64,000 nt of DNA from Paenibacillus dendrobii (GCF_009807035.1 NZ_WUBI01000001.1:248001-312000); one strand, 5' to 3'; numbered from the stretch's first letter, positions 1 through 7,830 are shown. Notes: generated by a model not told the origin, from the letters alone. Translations and numbers: made by a program.

Positions 1-1
1 G

Positions 2-136
2 ACGAATACCATTGTAGCCGGTCAATCTGCACGTCTCAAGATTCCTTTGGCTTCGAATCAACCCGATGGTCAGTATAGACTTGTCTTAGACTCGCCGGGT
101 GATTTCACCGTCGTTGCCTATCTGGGCTACAATTAA
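2..136 (+). CDS. C-terminal part of an unidentified gene cut by the window edge
   Basis: An open frame runs in from the left edge and stops at TAA 134-136; its last residues are FTVVAYLGYN. The 44 visible residues alternate hydrophobic and polar positions like a beta-sandwich end. A strong terminator follows within 10 bp, which supports a real gene end. I do not recognise the family. It could be a secreted or spore-surface protein like those at 59.6-61.1 kb, but that is only an impression. Confidence 0.6.
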   Translation, partial: TNTIVAGQSARLKIPLASNQPDGQYRLVLDSPGDFTVVAYLGYN

Positions 137-141
137 ACATT

Positions 142-190
142 AAAACCTCCACAGCCACTTTGCTCCTTATAGTGGTGATGGAGGTTTTTT
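142..190 (+). terminator. Rho-independent terminator
   Basis: The inverted repeat AAAACCTCCA / TGGAGGTTTT, with an inner CCACT/AGTGG pairing, is followed by a T run. It closes the truncated gene at the left edge. Confidence 0.85.
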
Positions 191-341
191 CTTCTTCAGC
201 ATAACGCAGGTGCTCCTTTGATCTTTTCAAGTTTCTTGTCGCCCGGGCCACGATTCGTTTCGTCTCTTCGTATCCGAATCCTTTGAAAATGAGAAGTTAT
301 GTAACGTAATGGAAGGGTGGGATGGGGATGCTCACTCATGA

Positions 342-398
342 TCTGATTCGTAATTGTTATGTAAGGTATGTCTAGATGTTCAGTAGTAACGAATCAGA
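342..398. repeat. 10-bp dyad downstream of the first pro-peptide gene
   Basis: TCTGATTCGT (342-351) is exactly complementary to ACGAATCAGA (389-398) across a 37-nt loop. There is no T run, so it is not a classical terminator. It lies just 3' of the minus-strand pro-peptide gene and could be an RNA stem or an operator. The rest of 191-429 shows no gene. Confidence 0.4.
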
Positions 399-429
399 CC
401 ATAAGAGAACTTAATTCGGTTCAATGATA

Positions 430-552
430 CTAGCCGTCATAATCAACGCCATGATTGAATGGCTGAATACCAGGAGAAGTCGTAGGCAGAGTAGCTAGTC
501 CCGAGCTAATGATCCCTAGCACCAACAATGTCGAGAGAAATGCTTTCTTCAT
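430..552 (-). CDS. exported signalling pro-peptide, 40 aa (Phr/Alo-like), module 1
   Basis: This micro-gene starts at ATG 552 and stops at TAG 432-430. A GGGGGTGATGG ribosome site lies just upstream. The product starts MKKAFLSTLLVLG, giving a basic N-terminus and a hydrophobic signal segment with a plausible cleavage after GLA near residue 20. A short Pro/Thr-rich stretch follows and the C-terminus is FNHGVDYDG. It overlaps the 3' end of the TPR receptor gene by 47 bp in another frame, the same arrangement as in module 2. Receptor-plus-pro-peptide organisation is typical of RRNPP systems (Rap-Phr, NprR-NprX, AimR-AimP, Paenibacillus AloR-Alo). I infer that a C-terminal oligopeptide is released outside, reimported and bound by the neighbouring receptor. 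The mature peptide boundary is unknown. Confidence 0.8.
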   Translation of the reverse strand: MKKAFLSTLLVLGIISSGLATLPTTSPGIQPFNHGVDYDG

Positions 553-1351
553 TTTCCATCACCCCCAAAAGATAGTCTTGTAGAACATTGTAATACTTTG
601 ATAACTGTTCCGGCAAAGCGCGCGGTCTACAGATTTCAAAGAGAGCAGTTGATTTTTTGAACTGCTTATCATCACCAATTTTATCAGAAAAAATCAAAGC
701 CTGTATAGTAGAATTTAAAGCATGCTCTATTTGATTTCTTTTATAATAATAAATTGAAAGCAAATGAAGAATCGTCAAATAATAGGTTCTTTCAGTGGGA
801 CTCAAATCTTCATATTTGATGCTAGTCACATCTGCCAGAGGTTTAATGATCGTATCCACATCAATATTGCTAGAATTCGCACATTCCAGAATAGCGACCA
901 GCCCAGGCAGTGTTTCAGAAGGATATTGTTGAATAAATGTAGCATATTCCTCTAATATTTTTGTGTTTCCGGAGAGGATATCGACAGTATAACTATTCGC
1001 TTTGGCGAAAAATTTGAAGTCATCTACTAATTTTTGATTGCTTTCGCTTCCGTCTGAGAATAAATGAAGATGTTTGTAATTCTCAATACATATTTTTGCT
1101 TCATTAAATTGTTTTTTTTTCTGATGAGCAATGCCCTTCATCAAATTCCCATAGCCTAAATAATAAACCAATGGTTTTTTCATAAGAGGCATTTGTACTT
1201 CCGTATTGTCCTGAAATGGGGCATAAACCTTATCTAGCAATTCATCTGCCAGAACAATTAAGTTATCCCAACTTTCTAGAGAATGAGCCATACGAAGCAT
1301 GGTTACTAAAGAATCTACGTTATTTTTAATATGTGCTAACTCTGTTTCCAA
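506..1351 (-). CDS. TPR-only RRNPP/AloR-like peptide receptor, module 1
   Basis: The 281-residue protein is all-helical and TPR-like, with motifs KKPLVYYLGYGNLMKGIA, FFAKANSYTVDILSGN and LPGLVAILE. Its module 2 neighbour shares equivalents of all of these. They are familiar from Paenibacillus XRE-TPR regulators of the RRNPP/AloR type, but no N-terminal helix-turn-helix is present. I chose TTG at 1351 as start: GGGGAGGAG lies 6 bp upstream, a sigma-A promoter (1389-1417) sits inside the longer ATG frame, and the resulting N-terminus aligns with the module 2 receptor. Without a DNA-binding domain it may act on a protein partner, as Rap proteins do, or act as a peptide sink. The pro-peptide gene overlaps its end. 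Confidence 0.8.
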   Translation of the reverse strand: METELAHIKNNVDSLVTMLRMAHSLESWDNLIVLADELLDKVYAPFQDNTEVQMPLMKKPLVYYLGYGNLMKGIAHQKKKQFNEAKICIENYKHLHLFSDGSESNQKLVDDFKFFAKANSYTVDILSGNTKILEEYATFIQQYPSETLPGLVAILECANSSNIDVDTIIKPLADVTSIKYEDLSPTERTYYLTILHLLSIYYYKRNQIEHALNSTIQALIFSDKIGDDKQFKKSTALFEICRPRALPEQLSKYYNVLQDYLLGVMENEESISLDIVGARDH

Positions 1352-1388
1352 GCTTTTCTCCTCCCCTAAGCAAGTTTTCTTTACGTTG

Positions 1389-1417
1389 AGTCTATATTGA
1401 AATTGAGGGGGGGTCAA
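1389..1417 (-). promoter_or_regulatory. sigma-A promoter of receptor/peptide module 1
   Basis: On the minus strand, TTGACC (1417-1412) is followed after 17 bp by TAGACT (1394-1389). It lies inside the longer possible reading frame, so that frame's upstream ATG would not be fully transcribed. This supports the TTG start at 1351. Confidence 0.55.
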
Positions 1418-1651
1418 TTAAAAATGTGAAAGATATCAAAACAAAGATAACAGCACGTTTAATGAGCTTCATGCACAATGAAACCAGTCAACATAAAATA
1501 CTCGCAGAAGCCGGTAAGTGAGAAATCTCTCTTTTCTGGAGGAGATGGGAAGAAGAGTAATCTGGTATCATATGGAAGTGTGTCTGGCTGGGATATCCGA
1601 GTCATTGGATGGGTCAGAGAATAGTAGTATAAAAATGCTTAATGCATGAGA

Positions 1652-1690
1652 AAAGCGAATTATCTCAAAAGAGATAATTCGCTTTAACAT
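1652..1690 (-). terminator. Rho-independent terminator after pro-peptide 2
   Basis: A perfect 15-bp stem (1652-1666 with 1671-1685) has an AAAA loop and a T-rich tail on the minus strand. It ends the module 2 transcript and separates the two modules. The interval 1422-1650 contains only a 31-codon plus-strand frame with no clear ribosome site. Confidence 0.85.
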
Positions 1691-1692
1691 AA

Positions 1693-1812
1693 CTAAAAGT
1701 CTGCACCGTGATTGTATTGTGAGATGACAGGCGGATGATCTGGAACTACTAACGCGAACGAAAAACTACTCAGCGCTCCCAATAATACTATTGAGATCAA
1801 AGCTTTCTTCAT
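1693..1812 (-). CDS. exported signalling pro-peptide, 39 aa (Phr/Alo-like), module 2
   Basis: It starts at ATG 1812 with GGGAGAG upstream and stops at TAG 1695-1693. The N-terminus MKKALISIVLLGALSS is a signal sequence, with a plausible cleavage after SFSFA near residue 20. The propeptide ends in QYNHGADF. Module 1 ends in FNHGVDYDG, so aromatic-Asn-His-Gly-X-Asp is conserved while the spacer diverges, as expected if the C-terminus is the signal and the variable positions set specificity. The gene overlaps the receptor by 47 bp in the same relative frame as module 1. It is too short for ordinary gene calling. Confidence 0.8.
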   Translation of the reverse strand: MKKALISIVLLGALSSFSFALVVPDHPPVISQYNHGADF

Positions 1813-2617
1813 TTTCAATCTCTCCCTTTAAAATAGAATTGAGGATACTAGAATACTCAGTTATTTGAGGGACTGTAGCGTGAGTTTTAAGTAGTTCAAA
1901 TAATGCGACAGATTTTTTGAAGTACTTATCATTACCAAGTCTATCAGATATTGTCAGATTATGTAAAGTAAAATTAATAGCATCTGAATATTTTTTATTT
2001 TTATAATGATATAATGCTAGGAGATAATGAACTGTTAAATAGTAGGCTATGCGTACAGGCCTATTATAATGATGATAGTTTGAAATATAGGGAACCAGTT
2101 GGGTGATTTGTAGATCTGCATTAAAGTCATGAACTAATGCTGATTCGACAACAGTAATTAATCCAGGCAATATTTCATCTTCGTTCTCGTGCAACACCTC
2201 AATATAATCGGGAAGCTTATCTTTGTTGCCCAATAAGATCTCAAGTGTTAATAGATTTGCTTTGGCAAAAACTTTGAAGCTGTCGGTGTAATATTTGTTT
2301 TCTTGGTTCGTATCTTCTACCCAACTTAAATCTGAATACCGGATCACACAATCTATTGATTCAGTGTAAGCTCTTAGTTTTTGCAGGGCTAAACCCTTCA
2401 TCAGATAACTATAACCGAAATAGTAAACGACAGGCTTTTCCATCGAATCACTACATTGCATCTGTCTTTCACTATACTTGGTCAGATTGGCGATTTCGAG
2501 TAAGCTCTCGGACAAAGATATTACCTCTTCCCAGTTCTCAAAAGCGTAGGCCATTTTAATCATATTAACCAGAGTGTCAATCTTTATTTGAGATAATGCT
2601 GTTAGTCTATCATTCAA
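1766..2617 (-). CDS. TPR-only RRNPP/AloR-like peptide receptor, module 2
   Basis: This 283-residue TPR-type protein is paralogous to the module 1 receptor. Shared motifs include EKPVVYYFGYSYLMKGLALQ, VFAKANLLTLEILLGN, LPGLITVVESA, YYLTVHYLLALYHYK and DKYFKKSVALFELL. Its ATG has AAGGAGG 11 bp upstream. As in module 1 the sequence begins directly in the TPR region, so the DNA-binding domain typical of XRE-TPR relatives is absent in both copies. This suggests an inherited architecture rather than a recent truncation. A promoter lies at 2658-2687, a terminator follows the overlapping pro-peptide gene, and the module is a self-contained transcription unit. Confidence 0.8.
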   Translation of the reverse strand: MNDRLTALSQIKIDTLVNMIKMAYAFENWEEVISLSESLLEIANLTKYSERQMQCSDSMEKPVVYYFGYSYLMKGLALQKLRAYTESIDCVIRYSDLSWVEDTNQENKYYTDSFKVFAKANLLTLEILLGNKDKLPDYIEVLHENEDEILPGLITVVESALVHDFNADLQITQLVPYISNYHHYNRPVRIAYYLTVHYLLALYHYKNKKYSDAINFTLHNLTISDRLGNDKYFKKSVALFELLKTHATVPQITEYSSILNSILKGEIENEESFDLNSIIGSAE

Positions 2618-2657
2618 AGGAAGAACCTCCTTTTTGTAACAAATATTAACAAATTAT

Positions 2658-2687
2658 ATTATAGGAGGAGATTTAACATACGGTCAA
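2658..2687 (-). promoter_or_regulatory. sigma-A promoter of receptor/peptide module 2
   Basis: TTGACC (2687-2682), an 18-bp spacer and a consensus TATAAT (2663-2658) lie about 40 bp upstream of the receptor start. Both modules use a TTGACC -35 box. Confidence 0.65.
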
Positions 2688-2719
2688 TATTAAAAAGACA
2701 AAAAATGTGCAGTTGGTTT

Positions 2720-2748
2720 TTGACAACGTAAGGAATGAAGTGTATTCT
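2720..2748 (+). promoter_or_regulatory. sigma-A promoter of the MazG-like gene
   Basis: Consensus TTGACA (2720-2725), a 17-bp spacer and TATTCT (2743-2748) lie about 100 bp upstream of the gene start. It diverges from the module 2 promoter, leaving only about 30 bp between the two -35 boxes. Confidence 0.6.
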
Positions 2749-2849
2749 GAACGAATTCTGAATGGCTAAAATAGAATAGCATCGCGGTACGAACGTCCTA
2801 ATTAGATGAATTGAAAAGACTAACTTTAAAAGGAGAATCCTATTACATC

Positions 2850-3377
2850 ATGGCAAATAAGACGAAATTCGAACAGGTTAGAGAGTTTCATCAGGCATTC
2901 AATTGTGCTGCACCCGAGGTGCCAACACCATTGTCTGATAAGTTGGCTAATAATCGCGCGGCTTTTATGCTAGAAGAAGTCATCGAACTCCTCCATGCTA
3001 CCGCAGGAAATGATGAAAGGTTTGAGTTATTTTTCAATGAATTGATGGATCGCGCAAAAGAGACTTATATCAAACAAGGTCAAAAACCATATCCCAAAGA
3101 TCAACTTACTGGACAAGTGGATTCCTTTACCGACATTTTATATTTTGCCAATGGCGGTTTTGTGGAAATGGGAATCGAGCCGGATCGCATCTTTTCCATC
3201 GTTCACGAAGCAAATATGGGAAAGATTTTCCCGGATGGTAAACCGCATTATAACGAAGTAGGGAAGGTGATTAAGCCGGATAACTGGGAGAAAGATCATG
3301 CTCCGGAGCCTAAAATAACCGCTGAAATCAATCGGCAGATTGAATCTGGGGCTAATGTACATCCCAATATTTCATAA
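2850..3377 (+). CDS. MazG-like / PRA-PH superfamily nucleotide pyrophosphohydrolase
   Basis: A 175-residue protein starting MANKTKFEQVREFHQAF. The acidic helix motif FMLEEVIELLHA (about residues 40-51) and a later QVDSFTDILYF helix match the EExxE plus D...D metal-binding pattern of all-alpha NTP pyrophosphohydrolases of the MazG/phosphoribosyl-ATP pyrophosphohydrolase superfamily. Such enzymes hydrolyse (d)NTPs or related nucleotides; the substrate cannot be read here. ATG 2850 is preferred over an upstream TTG because AAAGGAG lies between them, although the 14-bp spacing is long. It appears to be a single-gene unit. Confidence 0.65.
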   Translation: MANKTKFEQVREFHQAFNCAAPEVPTPLSDKLANNRAAFMLEEVIELLHATAGNDERFELFFNELMDRAKETYIKQGQKPYPKDQLTGQVDSFTDILYFANGGFVEMGIEPDRIFSIVHEANMGKIFPDGKPHYNEVGKVIKPDNWEKDHAPEPKITAEINRQIESGANVHPNIS

Positions 3378-3952
3378 GGGCTCAGATGTTTGGATCATGT
3401 TCTGATCTCTAAAGAGGCGTTCATTTATACGGACTATGGATCACACGTTCTGCTAAACGGCGGTAGAAATGTTCTCGTCATTCAAGCGAGCGACGAGGGC
3501 CACTCGAAATCATCCTTGCACAGGAGAATTCGCTCACGACAACATGATCCTTTCGTATTGTTCGGCGTTAGATCCGTTATGCTGGATCGTATCACAAGTA
3601 GGGCAAGACGGAATAGAAACAGGGAAAGGATGAGCAGTAGCTCTTCTTTTCCCTGTTGTATGTTGATCTCCGTGCAGCGGGACGGGGTGAACGGAGGAAT
3701 GGCGTATAACCTGATGAGATTTTTATGTAAAGATGAATGCATTAGCTTTTGTTTATTGTTTTAAGTCTTGCGAAATATAAAATAGACCCCAAAACCAACC
3801 TGGAATTTCTCGTTGGTTTCTTTGTCGTCTCCCCACATAAGCATACAACTCCTATCTTACTTTTAGACAAAAAAACAATTTCCCAGTCAAAGACATGATG
3901 TGTAAAAACGCATACATTTAAATAGAATGTAGTATGATCAAGGGGGAGTGTA
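3378..3952. other. intergenic stretch with no convincing gene
   Basis: Reading frames of 86 and 124 codons exist on opposite strands but have low-complexity Arg/Ser-rich translations and no ribosome sites. A weak AACCAAC/GTTGGTT hairpin (3793-3818) with a T-rich tail may be a terminator. AGTATGATCAAGGGGGAG just before 3953 is the ribosome site region of the next gene. Confidence 0.5.
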
Positions 3953-4966
3953 ATGAAGATGAAAAATCGAAAGATTATGTTTATGAGCCCATACCATGTG
4001 GAAACGGTTGAAGAGGAGTATGTGCCGAAGACTTTAGGTGACCATGAGGTACTCGTAAAATTGATTTATTCGCTGATTAGTCCGGGTACGGAGATGGCAA
4101 TGTTATCCGGCAAAGAGGATTGGGCGAAGCTCCCGCTGTGTCCAGGCTATGCAAGCGTCAGTCGGATCATAGAATGTGGTAAAGGCGTAAAGGATTTTCA
4201 AGCTGGCGATGTAATTTTCCATTACGGCAATCATTGCGAATATCAAGTTGTAGAGGCTAGGGATGTTTTTATTCACGTGCCGGATGCGCTAGATTTGAAA
4301 TGGGTACCATTTACCCGGATGGCTACGGTAGCTTTTACATCGATACGTGTGTCGGATATTGAACTGGGAGACAAAGTAAGTGTGACAGGTCTTGGATTGG
4401 TGGGTAATCTTGCTGCTCAATTGGCGCGTTTACAGGGGGCTTCGGTGATAGGTATGGATTTGTCCAAAGAACGGCTGCGGACTGCGCGTCAATGCGGTGT
4501 GGATTATACCTTGGATAGCAGCGAAGGATCGGTAAAAGAGCAGATTATGACGTTAACAAATGGTAAAGGCGTCTCCACTCATATTGAAGCAACAGGTGTC
4601 TCCAAGGTTGGGGTTGAAAGTCTTCAATATATTGGCTCACAGGGGGAGATCATCTTCTTGGGCAGTCCGCGTGGGGAATACAATACAGATATTACGGATG
4701 TGCTTAATTACTGTCATCTCTATAACCGGGGATGTATTACATTTAAAGGAGCCCACGAATGGCGTTATCCAACTGAGCCTAATTCGTTCGTTAAGCATTC
4801 CTTGGTACGTAATTCTGGCATTGTATTCGAGCTTATGCAGCAACAGAAGTTGCACATCGAACCATTGATTAGCCATGTCATCAAGCCGGAGCAGGCTAGT
4901 GAAGCGTATGAGGGATTAAGAACCAACAAAGACCAGTACAATGGCGTACTATTTGACTGGTCATAA
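3953..4966 (+). CDS. medium-chain dehydrogenase/reductase (alcohol dehydrogenase-like)
   Basis: The 337 residues show the MDR layout: a GroES-like N-terminal domain with SPGTEMAMLSG, then a Rossmann fold with GLGLVGNLAAQLARLQGA (about 145-162) and an acidic residue ending beta-2 in IGMDLSKE, favouring NAD. The usual catalytic zinc set is altered: the canonical GHE is PGYAS and no early Cys is evident. It therefore resembles atypical MDRs of the bacteriochlorophyllide/sugar dehydrogenase type. Two sugar isomerase-like genes and an AraC regulator follow within 50 bp each, so a role oxidising a sugar or cyclitol is likely. GGGGGAG precedes the start. Confidence 0.75.
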   Translation: MKMKNRKIMFMSPYHVETVEEEYVPKTLGDHEVLVKLIYSLISPGTEMAMLSGKEDWAKLPLCPGYASVSRIIECGKGVKDFQAGDVIFHYGNHCEYQVVEARDVFIHVPDALDLKWVPFTRMATVAFTSIRVSDIELGDKVSVTGLGLVGNLAAQLARLQGASVIGMDLSKERLRTARQCGVDYTLDSSEGSVKEQIMTLTNGKGVSTHIEATGVSKVGVESLQYIGSQGEIIFLGSPRGEYNTDITDVLNYCHLYNRGCITFKGAHEWRYPTEPNSFVKHSLVRNSGIVFELMQQQKLHIEPLISHVIKPEQASEAYEGLRTNKDQYNGVLFDWS

Positions 4967-4981
4967 AAGGGGAGAATGACG

Positions 4982-5815
4982 ATGATAAGAGGATTAACAA
5001 CAGCAGGCTTGGGTGAGATTAGTTCTAATGAAGAATATATCAGACTAGCGAGCCAATTCGGCTTCCAGTCCGTAGACGCGAATCCATTGGAGTTAGTGCA
5101 GCAGTATGGCAAGGATGGAGCTGTTCAATTGCTGGAAGAAAATGGGGTTATTCTAGGATCTTTTGGTTTAGAAGTAGATTGGCGCACGACAGAGGAAAAC
5201 TTCAAGGAGGGTCTGAAATCACTTGGCCAGATGGCTGAGGCAGCAGCTGCATTAAATTGCACCACATGCTGTACATATATTTTACCTTCGACAGATCTTC
5301 CGGTCGGACCTTTCATGATTGCAGCCACTAGACGTTTAAGACTATGTGCAGAAATACTAGGTGCTTATGGAATTTCGTTAGCCTTAGAGTTTGTTGGTCC
5401 TCATCATTTACGTACGCAATGGGCAAATCCGATGATCTGGACGATGCAAGATACCTTGGACTGGATGGAAACGATTCAAGTGAGAAATATCGGTTTGTTA
5501 CTGGACTCCTACCATTGGCATACGAATGGATTAACGAGTGAGGATCTGCTGAAATTACAACCCCATCAAATCGCATATGTCCATATTAATGATGCTAAAC
5601 CTCTGCCGATAGAGGAATTGCTAGATTCCGATCGATTGTATCCAGGGGAAGGATCTATTGATCTCACAGGATTCCTGGGAAGCCTGAAAAAGATCGGCTA
5701 TACCGGCGTTATCGCTCAAGAAGTTCTAGCGCCAGCTTCCGCACTAAGTTCATATGAATTATTTTCTCGTTCCAAAGCAGGTTTCGATAAAGTCTTCTCA
5801 TCGCTGGAAATTTAA
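4982..5815 (+). CDS. sugar phosphate isomerase/epimerase-like TIM barrel protein (1)
   Basis: This protein of about 277 residues belongs to the xylose isomerase-like (AP endonuclease 2) superfamily. Typical elements are FGLEVDWR, LALEFVGPHH, the metal-site segment GLLLDSYHWH, YVHINDAKP and GVIAQEVL. Members isomerise or dehydrate sugars and inositol derivatives using a divalent metal held by Glu, Asp and His residues at barrel ends. Of two nearby ATGs, the one at 4982 has AAAGGGGAG at 7 bp, whereas 4976 is only about 1 bp away. It lies 15 bp after the dehydrogenase in an apparent operon. Confidence 0.75.
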   Translation: MIRGLTTAGLGEISSNEEYIRLASQFGFQSVDANPLELVQQYGKDGAVQLLEENGVILGSFGLEVDWRTTEENFKEGLKSLGQMAEAAAALNCTTCCTYILPSTDLPVGPFMIAATRRLRLCAEILGAYGISLALEFVGPHHLRTQWANPMIWTMQDTLDWMETIQVRNIGLLLDSYHWHTNGLTSEDLLKLQPHQIAYVHINDAKPLPIEELLDSDRLYPGEGSIDLTGFLGSLKKIGYTGVIAQEVLAPASALSSYELFSRSKAGFDKVFSSLEI

Positions 5816-5850
5816 TCACATCGAATCTCACACTGGAAGGAGAGTTAAGG

Positions 5851-6690
5851 ATGAGTGCGTTCAAAGGTAGAATCGCCGCGCATACCATCACTTGGGGTCA
5901 AAATCATATCAAGGCGTTGGAGGAAGTCTCCATGCTGGGTTACAAAGGGATTGAGCCGTGGGCGTCTTTTGCACTTCAATATGAAGATAAGCCGGAACAA
6001 TTACAAGAGATCTTGGCCGGGTATGGGCTGGAGATGACTGCATTGTATGGTGGCACTGCTGGGGGACAGCATCAAAGATTCGGCAATTCCGCGAACCGTT
6101 CGAGTATCATTGAATACAATGTTCGTCTAGCTAAAATGATAGCGAAATGTGGAGCAGATATCCTTGTACTAGGGCCAGGCGGCATTCGGGATCAGCCATC
6201 AACGTTGGAAGAATTGAAGGTTGCCGCAGCAACAATGAATGAAGTGGCTAAAAGAACCGATGCATTAGGGGTGAAGGCTTGTGTTCATCCGCATTTGTGG
6301 ACGGAATTGCAAGACGAAAACGAGTTGGAGATATTGATGAGTCTGACAGATCCGAAGGTTGTATATCTTGCACCGGATTCAGCACATTTGCTCGGAGCAG
6401 GTATGGACCCGGCATCCATGATCCGAACATATCAGGACAGGGTGGCTTATGTTCATTTGAAGGACCTTACAGTCAAGCCTGAGATTACAGGTGATATACA
6501 TCTTCCTTATTTTTGCGAGCTGGGTAAAGGTTCTGTTGATCTGCATGGAACCATTGAAGTGCTGAATGAAATTGATTATTCTGGTTGGGTAACACTCGAA
6601 GTGGACGAGTCGGCGATTACCCCATATCATACCATGGAAATCTGTCGAGATTTTGTAGAAGAACAATTAAAGATTCCAGTTAGGATATAA
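5851..6690 (+). CDS. sugar phosphate isomerase/epimerase-like TIM barrel protein (2)
   Basis: A 279-residue second member of the xylose isomerase-like TIM barrel family. Visible family segments are GYKGIEPWASF, CVHPHLWTEL, LAPDSAHLLGAG, VAYVHLKDL and GWVTLEVDES. It differs from its neighbour and is not a simple duplicate. Two such barrels next to an MDR dehydrogenase resemble inositol or rare-sugar catabolic clusters (IolE/IolI/IolH-like), but no diagnostic iol partner is present. AAGGAGAG lies 6 bp before the ATG. The operon ends with its probable regulator. Confidence 0.75.
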   Translation: MSAFKGRIAAHTITWGQNHIKALEEVSMLGYKGIEPWASFALQYEDKPEQLQEILAGYGLEMTALYGGTAGGQHQRFGNSANRSSIIEYNVRLAKMIAKCGADILVLGPGGIRDQPSTLEELKVAAATMNEVAKRTDALGVKACVHPHLWTELQDENELEILMSLTDPKVVYLAPDSAHLLGAGMDPASMIRTYQDRVAYVHLKDLTVKPEITGDIHLPYFCELGKGSVDLHGTIEVLNEIDYSGWVTLEVDESAITPYHTMEICRDFVEEQLKIPVRI

Positions 6691-6735
6691 AAATAGGACC
6701 CATTTTTAAATGACGGAAAAAGGAGAAGATTCGAG

Positions 6736-7620
6736 GTGAATGAGTCATGGATGAAAGGCATTTCCCCCTATGTTCGAGCAGCAAGAGTCATGGAATCCTC
6801 CTTACTAGCAGGTGAATGGCTGGATCAAGATCATGTGTATACCTATATAGATCAGGGAGAAGCGGAGTTTTTCTTGAATGGTGTGAAGTTCCTGGTTCGA
6901 GAAGGGGATGTGCTGCTTATGCATCCATGTATGCCGCATATCATTCGTTCCACCTCGGATTTACCTTTAGTGCAGTATATCTTTCACTTTGACTTGTATG
7001 ATGACGAGAACAGAATGTCACCGAATCAAGGGAGTGGACTTAGACATGGGATACAGGATATCGTCCCCAGAGAAATGGTGCTTGCCGATATACATCCACT
7101 ATCTCATCTGCAGCTCCCGGACAGAATCGAATTGAAGAGAAGATTCATGCAAATGCATAAAGAACTGTTAGATCCAACGTTCGGTGGGACATTAGTTAAC
7201 AAGTCTATATGCTTGGAAATGTTGTTTTTGTTCTTTAGGAATCAGAACCTGTCCAAAGCTACGGAAGGTAAGAGAACCAAAGGATGGCCTTTAATTGAAG
7301 GCGCTATTCATTACATGCATCAATATTATACAGATCCGGAGTTAAGCAATGAATCCATCAGTAGGCATGTTGGTGTGACTGCTAATCATTTGTCATATGT
7401 GTTCAAGACCCAGCTGGGGGTTACCATTCATAATTATTTGAAACATGTTCGTATCGAGCAGGCCAAATTGAAAATCATTCAGGGAAAGAAAAATTTGACG
7501 GAGATTGCCGAAGATGTGGGGTTCTCTAGCATTCATTTGTTCAGCCGGACGTTCAAAAGGAATGTTGGTATCATGCCTAGTAAGTTCGCCGCGATGCAAT
7601 CTGCGTTAATCAACAAGTAG
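6736..7620 (+). CDS. AraC family transcriptional regulator
   Basis: The 294-residue protein has an N-terminal cupin-like ligand domain (EAEFFLNGVKFLVREGDVLLMHPCMPHI, given here in part as residues about 35-62) and a C-terminal double helix-turn-helix. The first helix pair includes SISRHVGVTANHLSYVFK and the second LTEIAEDVGFSSIHLFSRTF, followed by the signature GIMPSKF. It starts with GTG 6736 behind AAAGGAG. Its position as last gene after the dehydrogenase/isomerase genes suggests it senses their sugar substrate and activates the operon. Confidence 0.85.
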   Translation: MNESWMKGISPYVRAARVMESSLLAGEWLDQDHVYTYIDQGEAEFFLNGVKFLVREGDVLLMHPCMPHIIRSTSDLPLVQYIFHFDLYDDENRMSPNQGSGLRHGIQDIVPREMVLADIHPLSHLQLPDRIELKRRFMQMHKELLDPTFGGTLVNKSICLEMLFLFFRNQNLSKATEGKRTKGWPLIEGAIHYMHQYYTDPELSNESISRHVGVTANHLSYVFKTQLGVTIHNYLKHVRIEQAKLKIIQGKKNLTEIAEDVGFSSIHLFSRTFKRNVGIMPSKFAAMQSALINK

Positions 7621-7661
7621 CGATTCAGGAATCGACCATTTGTTCTATAGGAGAAGCCAGT

Positions 7662-7785
7662 GGATTGCGGATGGTTCAGTCGAAAACTGAGGATGCTTCG
7701 TTCTATGTACCTGTATTTCTTTGAAAATTCACTAAGGTATCTGAAGAAGTCGGAAAGGGATTTCCTTCAAAATAACCTGAAATAG
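7662..7785 (+). pseudogene. frameshifted C-terminal fragment of an unidentified gene (copy 1)
   Basis: After a one-base deletion near 7687, the frame reads LRMLRSMYLYFFENSLRYLK and ends QNNLK. It matches the open tail at 9574-9696. No intact upstream portion is present. The family was not recognised. Confidence 0.6.
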
Positions 7786-7786
7786 A

Positions 7787-7830
7787 ACAAGCTAGAGCAT
7801 GATCATATGCTCCGGCTTGTTTTTATTTTG
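7787..7830. terminator. terminator between the convergent cassette genes (copy 1)
   Basis: AACAAGC...GCTTGTT with an inner GAGCAT/ATGCTC pairing is followed by TTTTTATTTT. The equivalent hairpin in copy 2 is at 9697-9741 and has a longer perfect stem. Confidence 0.75.

Noticed and set aside
1426..1521. 31-codon plus-strand frame divergent from receptor 1
   Set aside because: GTG start without a properly spaced ribosome site and no signal sequence; unlike the two pro-peptides.
3390..3764. 124-codon plus-strand frame with an 86-codon antisense partner
   Set aside because: No ribosome site, Arg/Ser-rich low-quality translation and neither frame resembles a known fold; most likely chance frames in an intergenic region.
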